Source of the DNA: Tepidicaulis sp002389665
GTDB taxonomy: Bacteria > Pseudomonadota > Alphaproteobacteria > Parvibaculales > Parvibaculaceae
Reading direction: 5' to 3'
Assembly (NCBI RefSeq): GCF_965222285.1
Contig: NZ_OZ244942.1
Span: forward strand, 930,001 to 994,000
Length of the DNA stretch: 64,000 nucleotides
Made by a program: the position numbers and the translations under genes
The notes under the pieces: model-generated
What the model was told of the DNA's origin: nothing
The model's input: the letters and a program-made list of their open reading frames with translations, nothing else
Databases searched by the model: none
In this document: positions 59,075-64,000 of the stretch, in pieces
How positions within the stretch are numbered: the first letter of the stretch is position 1
Layout: each line of letters begins with the position of its first letter

Positions 59075-60967
59075 TTAAGGCATCACAATCTCGAACCAGA
59101 AATCGAACGTGTCGAGGAAGGAAAGAAGATCGGTAAGCGCCACCTCATCGCCGGTCAGCTTTGCCGCACCCGATGCTTTCAGGTCCGAAAGCTCCTTTTC
59201 CCGGATCACGAGCTCGATGAAATCCATCCGCGTGATGGCAAGCGTCAGGTCCGCATCGTCATGGGTCTTGCCGGGCTCGTGGCGCAGCGTCGCGTTTTCC
59301 AGCGAGACAAGAAAATGCTCGCCCGTATCCGTGATGGTCAGGTTGATGGCGAATTCCCGCCGCCCGGCTTTCGGGCCGTTGAGCCGCACGGAAAGCGCGT
59401 CCAGCACTTCGTTCACGGGCAGCGTTTTCAGCTGGCCGTTGGCGCCGGGGCGGGGCACGTTGGAAGGCGCGCGCGGGCTGCGCAGCTCCTGCGCGCCGGT
59501 GAGATAAAACGCGCGCCAGGGCCCGCTTTCAGCCTGATAGCCCATCTGCTCCAGCGCATCGGCCTGCAGATGCCGCGCCTCTTCGTTTGAAGGGTCGGCA
59601 AAGACGAGATGATTGACGATCTCCGCCACCCAGCGGTACTCGCCTTTTTCAAAAGCGGCGCGCGCGGTTTTCAGCACGCCGTCCGCCCCGCCCATGGCCT
59701 CCACATAGCGCTTGCCGGCTTCTTCGGGCGGCAGCTTGTGCAGGTTCGCCGGGTTGCCGTCGAACCAGCCAAGATAGCGCTGATAGACGGCTTTGGCATT
59801 GTGATTGAGCGTGCCGTAATAGCCCCGGCTGAACCATTCTTCTTCCAGCGAGGGCGGCATGCGGATTTCTTCGGCGATCTCCGCCGGCACCAGTCCGTGA
59901 TTGGCAAGGCGCAGCGTCTGGTCATGCACATATTTGTACATGTCGCGCTGCTTCTTCAAAAAGTCGCGGGCGCGGTCCTCGCCCCAGCGCGGCCAGTGGT
60001 GGCTGGCGAAAAGCACGTCCGTCTTGCCCGCGAAAAGCTCGATCGCCTCGTTGATGTAATAGGACCAGGCTTTGGCATCGCGCACCTGCGCCCCGCGGGG
60101 CGTGTAGATATTGTGCAAATGGCAGGAGCAATTCTCCGCCATGCAGAGCGCCTTGAATTGCGGGAAATAGAAATTCATTTCCGAAGGCGCTTCGGTATCG
60201 GGCGTGACCTGGAAAACGATTTCCACCCCGTCGATGGTCAGCGTTTCGCCCGTCTCGCAAATGCTTTTCGTCGGCGGCACGAGGCTGACCGAGCCCATGG
60301 AAACGGTCTTGCCGAGGCCGGCATCGACATGTCCCTTAGGCCCGCGCGGCAAAAGCGCGCCGTACATATATGTCGCGCGCCGGCCCATGGCATTGCCCGC
60401 GAGCACGTTTTCGCTCACCGCCGCTTCCAGAAAGCCTTCCGGCGCGATGATGGTCAGGCCCTTTGCAATATCTTCGTCCGAGATAACGCCCTTGATGCCG
60501 CCATAATGGTCCACATGGGAATGGGTATAGATGACGGCGGTGACGGGCTTGTCGCCCCGGTGCTCGCGCATCAGTTTCAGCGCGGCGGCTGCCGGTTCGG
60601 CGGAAATCAGCGGGTCGATGACGATATAGCCCGTCTCCCCTTCGATGAAGGTGATGTTGGAGAGATCGAAATTGCGCACCTGATAGATGCCGGGCGTTAC
60701 CTCGAACAGCCCGTGAATGGCATTGAGCTTCGCCTGCCGCCAGAGGCTGGGGTTCACCGTGTCCGGCGCGTCGCCTTCCGTAAAGTCGAACTGGCTCATG
60801 TCCCAAACGGCATGGCCTGCTTCATGCAACACCTTGGCGTGGGGAATGGTAGCGATGAAGCCGCGCCGCGCGTCCTCGAAATCCTGCCCCGTTTCCTTCG
60901 GCAGCTGGTCTTTCAGCGCGGCTTGCGCACAGCAGGTGGCATGTGTGGCGTCTTTCGGCGTTTCCAT
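59075..60967 (-). CDS. Alkylsulfatase, SdsA1-type (metallo-beta-lactamase plus SCP2 domain)
   Basis: A 630-residue enzyme that removes sulfate from alkyl sulfates such as dodecyl sulfate. The zinc-binding motif is THSHVDHYGG (residues 148-157), and GNAMGRRATYMYG is the family's characteristic stretch. The later MAENCSCHLHN and FASHHWPRWGED also match. The C-terminal ~120 residues form the SCP2-like domain. GGGAGA precedes ATG 60967. Pseudomonas SdsA1 is secreted, but I see no signal peptide here, so this one may act in the cytoplasm. It fits the surfactant/lipid catabolic flank. Confidence 0.93.
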   Translation of the reverse strand: METPKDATHATCCAQAALKDQLPKETGQDFEDARRGFIATIPHAKVLHEAGHAVWDMSQFDFTEGDAPDTVNPSLWRQAKLNAIHGLFEVTPGIYQVRNFDLSNITFIEGETGYIVIDPLISAEPAAAALKLMREHRGDKPVTAVIYTHSHVDHYGGIKGVISDEDIAKGLTIIAPEGFLEAAVSENVLAGNAMGRRATYMYGALLPRGPKGHVDAGLGKTVSMGSVSLVPPTKSICETGETLTIDGVEIVFQVTPDTEAPSEMNFYFPQFKALCMAENCSCHLHNIYTPRGAQVRDAKAWSYYINEAIELFAGKTDVLFASHHWPRWGEDRARDFLKKQRDMYKYVHDQTLRLANHGLVPAEIAEEIRMPPSLEEEWFSRGYYGTLNHNAKAVYQRYLGWFDGNPANLHKLPPEEAGKRYVEAMGGADGVLKTARAAFEKGEYRWVAEIVNHLVFADPSNEEARHLQADALEQMGYQAESGPWRAFYLTGAQELRSPRAPSNVPRPGANGQLKTLPVNEVLDALSVRLNGPKAGRREFAINLTITDTGEHFLVSLENATLRHEPGKTHDDADLTLAITRMDFIELVIREKELSDLKASGAAKLTGDEVALTDLLSFLDTFDFWFEIVMP

Positions 60968-61120
60968 CTTTCTCTCCCAGCAGCCTTGCGGCACGGTCCG
61001 GCTTTTCGCGCAGGTATTGTCGGTGCGGCGGAGCCTAGAGCCAAGCCGCGCGAACGCCAATCCGCCGCGAAAAGCTGTTTCGCGAGGCGGAATTAAAAGG
61101 TGTGGTCAAGAGCCCGCGCT

Positions 61121-62278
61121 TTAAGATCCCGAGGCTTTTGCCGGGGTGAGGCGGAGGATTTTGCCTTCTTCCTCGTCCGTCAGCACCAGAATGGCCCCGT
61201 CCGGCGCCACGGCCACATCGCGCAGCCGCGTCTGCTGCGGCACAAGATAGACCTCCTGGGCCTTCGGTGCGCCGTCCTCGATATCGATCCGGCGAAGGCT
61301 CATTTCGACAAGCGAGGTAACGAGCAAATCACCTTCCCAGTCCTTGAACATGGCGCCCTCGTAAAGTGCCATGCCGGCCGGGGCGATGGAGGGCGTCCAT
61401 TCCACCCAGGGCTGTTCCATGCCCGGATATTCCTCATAAGGAGAAATTTGTGCGCCCGAATAATCGACGCCGCCGGTAATCACCGGCCAGCCGTAATTCT
61501 TGCCCGGCTCCAGCACGTTGACTTCATCGCCGCCGCGCGGTCCGTGTTCCTGCTCATAAATTCGGTCCGAGGCCGCATCGTAAAGAATGGCCTGCTGATT
61601 GCGGTGGCCATAGGTGAAGATTTCCGGCAGCGCGTCATTGTCGTTCACGAAAGGATTGTCCTCAGGCACCGTACCGTCGCGGTTGATGCGCACAACCGTG
61701 CCCAGATGATTGGAAAGGCGCTGTGCGTCTTCGCGGTAATCGAAGCCGTCCCCCACTGTCACGAGCAGTGTGCCGTCGCCCTTCAGCGTCATGCGCCCGC
61801 CGTAATGAACGGGCGTGTCCTTTTGCGGGCTGGCATCGAAAATCGTCTCGACATTGGAAAGCGCCTTGCCGTCGAACGTGGCGCGCACGACGCGGGTGTT
61901 GTTCGCCTCCGGCGTGCCATGGGCGAAGGAAAGATAGATCACGCGGTTTTGCGCAAAGTCCGGGTCGAGCAGCACGTCGAACAGCCCGCCTTGCCCGGCA
62001 TAATAAACTTCCGGCACGCCGGCCACGGGCTCAGGCATCACCTCGCCGCGGCGCACGAGGCGCAGGCGTCCGGGAAGTTCCGTCACGAGCATGGCACCGT
62101 CCGGCAAAAAGGCGACATTCCAGGGATGATCGAGCCCTTCGGCCAGCGTTTCCACATCGAAGGGGGCGGCGTGGACCGCCTCTTGCGCGGCGGCGGGCGT
62201 CAGAAGCGCCCCCGCCGCAAATACGGCCCCTGCGAAGGCAGCGATGAAAGGATTGGTCCTTGCAACGTCGTTGGCCAT
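61121..62278 (-). CDS. Periplasmic PQQ-dependent sugar dehydrogenase (YliI/Asd family)
   Basis: A 385-residue protein of the soluble aldose sugar dehydrogenase family. The first ~31 residues are a signal peptide (NPFIAAFAGAVFAAG...PAAAQ), so it acts in the periplasm. The beta-propeller starts VETLAEGLDHPWNVAFLPDG and carries GQGGLFDVLLDPDF, YGGRMTLKGDG and EHGPRGGDEVN. The latter histidines and arginines contact PQQ in this family. It would oxidise sugars or other alcohol groups and pass electrons to an acceptor. It is divergent from a small membrane protein. Confidence 0.9.
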   Translation of the reverse strand: MANDVARTNPFIAAFAGAVFAAGALLTPAAAQEAVHAAPFDVETLAEGLDHPWNVAFLPDGAMLVTELPGRLRLVRRGEVMPEPVAGVPEVYYAGQGGLFDVLLDPDFAQNRVIYLSFAHGTPEANNTRVVRATFDGKALSNVETIFDASPQKDTPVHYGGRMTLKGDGTLLVTVGDGFDYREDAQRLSNHLGTVVRINRDGTVPEDNPFVNDNDALPEIFTYGHRNQQAILYDAASDRIYEQEHGPRGGDEVNVLEPGKNYGWPVITGGVDYSGAQISPYEEYPGMEQPWVEWTPSIAPAGMALYEGAMFKDWEGDLLVTSLVEMSLRRIDIEDGAPKAQEVYLVPQQTRLRDVAVAPDGAILVLTDEEEGKILRLTPAKASGS

Positions 62279-62429
62279 GATGCGCGTCCTCCCGGCTTGG
62301 CTCCTCGGTGCCGCGGGCCTTTACCCCGCGTCTTTCGGCGATCATAGTACATCAGAGCGCGCTGCGGGAAACCGATGCGCCGGAACGAAGATCAAAAGAT
62401 CAAAAACAAAGATCCAGGAGGGGGCATCC

Positions 62430-62864
62430 ATGCGGTTCGTCAATATTGCGGTCGCGTTTATCATCGCGGTTCTGACCGTCACGGTGCTGGGCACCGCATC
62501 TCACTCGATCTTTGTGTTAAATGAGCTGGCGGAACTCGGCGTCACGGTCGAGGGGCAGTATCTTTCCAGCATTCTGAACGATCTTGCGGGTATGGGCCCG
62601 CTTTACGGCGCGCTGATGGCCATCGGTTTCGTGATCGCCTTCATCGCCGCGCACTTTGTGCAGCTTCTTGCCCCCTCGCTGCGCTGGTTCGTTTACATGG
62701 TAGCGGGCGCGGTCTCGGTCTATGTGACGCTTACGGTGATGGGCATTCTCTTCGACATCACGCCCATTGCCGGTGCCCGCTCGGCCCTCGGCATGGCCTT
62801 TCAGGCAGGCGCGGGGGCGGTGGCCGGTCTCGTCTATGCGCTGATGACGCCCCGGCGCGATTGA
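62430..62864 (+). CDS. Small membrane protein of unknown function
   Basis: A 144-residue protein with about four hydrophobic segments (MRFVNIAVAFIIAVLTVTVLG, PLYGALMAIGFVIAFIAAHF, WFVYMVAGAVSVYVTLTVMG, GMAFQAGAGAVAGLVYALM), so nearly all of it is in the membrane. A GGAGGGGG site precedes the ATG at 62430. I do not recognise the family. A strong hairpin terminator follows at 62897. Confidence 0.75.
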   Translation: MRFVNIAVAFIIAVLTVTVLGTASHSIFVLNELAELGVTVEGQYLSSILNDLAGMGPLYGALMAIGFVIAFIAAHFVQLLAPSLRWFVYMVAGAVSVYVTLTVMGILFDITPIAGARSALGMAFQAGAGAVAGLVYALMTPRRD

Positions 62865-62896
62865 GCGGGGCATAGCTCCCGGCGATGCGGATATGA

Positions 62897-62924
62897 AAAC
62901 GGCGGCCCTCAAGGGCCGCCGTTT
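62897..62924. terminator. Bidirectional hairpin terminator
   Basis: AAACGGCGGCCC (62897-62908) pairs with GGGCCGCCGTTT (62913-62924) around TCAA. It lies between the convergent small membrane gene (ending 62864) and the nitronate monooxygenase gene (ending 62947). Confidence 0.75.
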
Positions 62925-62946
62925 CCGTTCGGGGGACGCAGTGGTG

Positions 62947-63954
62947 TTACTCGGCGGCCTGCGCAAGCTGGGCGCGCGCTTCGGCCGGCATCTTCGCCAG
63001 GAACTCGCGGCAGGCCTCCACATATTCGCTTTTCAGCCGGGCGACGAGTTCTTCCACCGGCGGGGCATCCTTGATCGAGCCGATGCCCTGGCCGCAGCCC
63101 CAGATATCTTTCCAGGCTTTCGATTTCTGGTTGCCGCCGGAGCCGAAATTCATTTTCGACTTGTCGGCTTCGGGCAGATTATGCGGGTCGAGCCCGGCAT
63201 TGACGATGGACGGCGCCAGATAGTTGCCGTGCACGCCGGTAAAGAGATTGGAATAGACGATGTCTTCGGCAGCCGAGTCTTGCAGCATCTGCTTATAGCC
63301 CTGATCGGCATTGGCTTCCTGCGTGGCGATGAAGCGAGAGCCCATATAGGCAAGGTCCGCGCCGAGCGCCTGCGCCGAGGCGATGCCATAACCATCCGAA
63401 AGTGCGCCGGAGACGAGCACCGTCCCGTCGAACCATTCCTTCACCTCGCGCACGAGAGCGAAGGGCGAGAGCGTGCCCGCATGGCCGCCGGCACCCGCGC
63501 AAACGAGAATGAGCCCGTCGACGCCCTGCTCGGCGGCTTTCTTGGCATGTTTGACGTTGATGACGTCGTGGAAGACCACCCCGCCATAAGAATGGGCGGC
63601 GGTGACCACCTCTTCGGGCGGGCGCAGGCTGGTGATGATGATCGGCACTTCCTGGCGCGTGCACACCTCAATGTCGTGCTGCAGCCGGTCGTTGGAGGCA
63701 TGGCAGATCTGGTTCACCGCGAAAGGCGCGACTTTCTTGTCCGGATTGGCGGCCTGATATTCGGCGAGCTCTTCCTTGATGCGGATGATCCATTCTTCCA
63801 GCACATGGGCCGGGCGCGCATTGAGGGCCGGGAAGGACCCGACGATCCCCGCCTTGCACTGGGCGATCACAAGCTCGGGGCCCGAAACGATGAAGAGCGG
63901 GGACCCGACCACCGGCAGTTCCAGCCGGTCCTGAAGAATTGAAGGCAGCGCCAT
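62947..63954 (-). CDS. Nitronate monooxygenase-type FMN enzyme
   Basis: A 335-residue TIM-barrel flavoprotein of the 2-nitropropane dioxygenase family. It opens LELPVVGSPLFIVSGPELVIAQCKAG, has IVGSFPALNARP early, and in the phosphate-binding region GLILVCAGAGGHAGTLS, VSGALSDGYGIASAQALGADLAYMGSRF. The GGHxG histidine is the catalytic base in nitronate monooxygenases. Many members act on other substrates, so the natural one is open. The gene is complete, ending within 50 bases of the right window edge. Confidence 0.9.
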   Translation of the reverse strand: MALPSILQDRLELPVVGSPLFIVSGPELVIAQCKAGIVGSFPALNARPAHVLEEWIIRIKEELAEYQAANPDKKVAPFAVNQICHASNDRLQHDIEVCTRQEVPIIITSLRPPEEVVTAAHSYGGVVFHDVINVKHAKKAAEQGVDGLILVCAGAGGHAGTLSPFALVREVKEWFDGTVLVSGALSDGYGIASAQALGADLAYMGSRFIATQEANADQGYKQMLQDSAAEDIVYSNLFTGVHGNYLAPSIVNAGLDPHNLPEADKSKMNFGSGGNQKSKAWKDIWGCGQGIGSIKDAPPVEELVARLKSEYVEACREFLAKMPAEARAQLAQAAE

Positions 63955-64000
63955 GGAATGGCTCCTTGAGCAGTTTCCGATTGAGCGGTTTCTTTCGACC

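Noticed and set aside
62389..62407. AGATCAAAA direct repeat before the small membrane protein gene
   Set aside because: A short AT-rich repeat with no symmetry and no second instance; likely chance.

Overview
The window reads as chromosome of an alphaproteobacterium. This is inferred from the GC-rich coding style, the LuxR/LuxI acyl-homoserine-lactone pair, a FixK/FNR-type box, a cobalamin-riboswitch TonB receptor, and many acyl-CoA, P450 and alkylsulfatase-type catabolic genes. The mix of lipid and surfactant catabolism recalls Parvibaculum-like Hyphomicrobiales, but the sequence alone does not prove a genus. No transposase, phage gene, CRISPR array or rRNA was found.

Left flank (1-18.3 kb): mostly catabolism and regulation. 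It holds an amidase cut by the window edge, a fatty-acyl-CoA ligase, a DUF1499 protein, a metallo-beta-lactamase-fold hydrolase, two small unknown proteins, a PLP lyase/decarboxylase of the sphingosine-phosphate-lyase type, two enoyl-CoA hydratase-family enzymes and a soluble diiron protein. A TonB receptor follows under a consensus promoter and a cobalamin riboswitch. Next come a luxR-luxI pair with a 20-bp lux box and a small gene overlapping luxI, an SLC13 transporter, and a MarR regulator divergent from a P450-SnoaL operon across a palindrome. One 14-bp palindrome (TGACGC-N2-GCGTCA) stands before both the PLP-enzyme gene and the diiron gene, and the latter also has a perfect TTGAT-N4-ATCAA box.

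Centre (18.4-54.5 kb): tRNA-Gln and tRNA-Pro are followed by about 36 kb of surface-polysaccharide genes, by eye more AT-rich than the flanks, especially from about 32 to 54 kb. It encodes a Wzx-type flippase, a PglC-type initiating sugar-phosphate transferase, and a PglD/PglE-like pair for a 4-acetamido sugar. It also encodes all five activities expected for UDP-ManNAc3NAcA (WbpI-, WbpA-, fused WbpB-WbpD- and WbpE-like). Further genes are three asparagine-synthase-type amidotransferases, five conventional glycosyltransferases, two very similar ~577-residue GT-B-like proteins, three SDR sugar epimerases/dehydratases, an ABC exporter with a Wzt C-terminal glycan-binding domain, two methyltransferases, a NodB-like protein overlapping a sugar N-formyltransferase, and an HTTM/DCC pair. 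The likely product is a heavily decorated acidic glycan with amidated uronic acids and N-formyl and O-methyl groups.

Right flank (54.7-64 kb): GC-rich catabolic genes again. These are a glutaryl-CoA-dehydrogenase-like enzyme, a sensor histidine kinase, two unknown proteins, an SdsA1-type alkylsulfatase without a visible signal peptide, a periplasmic PQQ-type sugar dehydrogenase, a small membrane protein and a nitronate monooxygenase.

The strongest candidates for something undescribed are the glycan amidation/formylation set with its two large GT-B-like paralogues, the small gene coupled to luxI, and the shared palindrome with the FixK box at the diiron gene.
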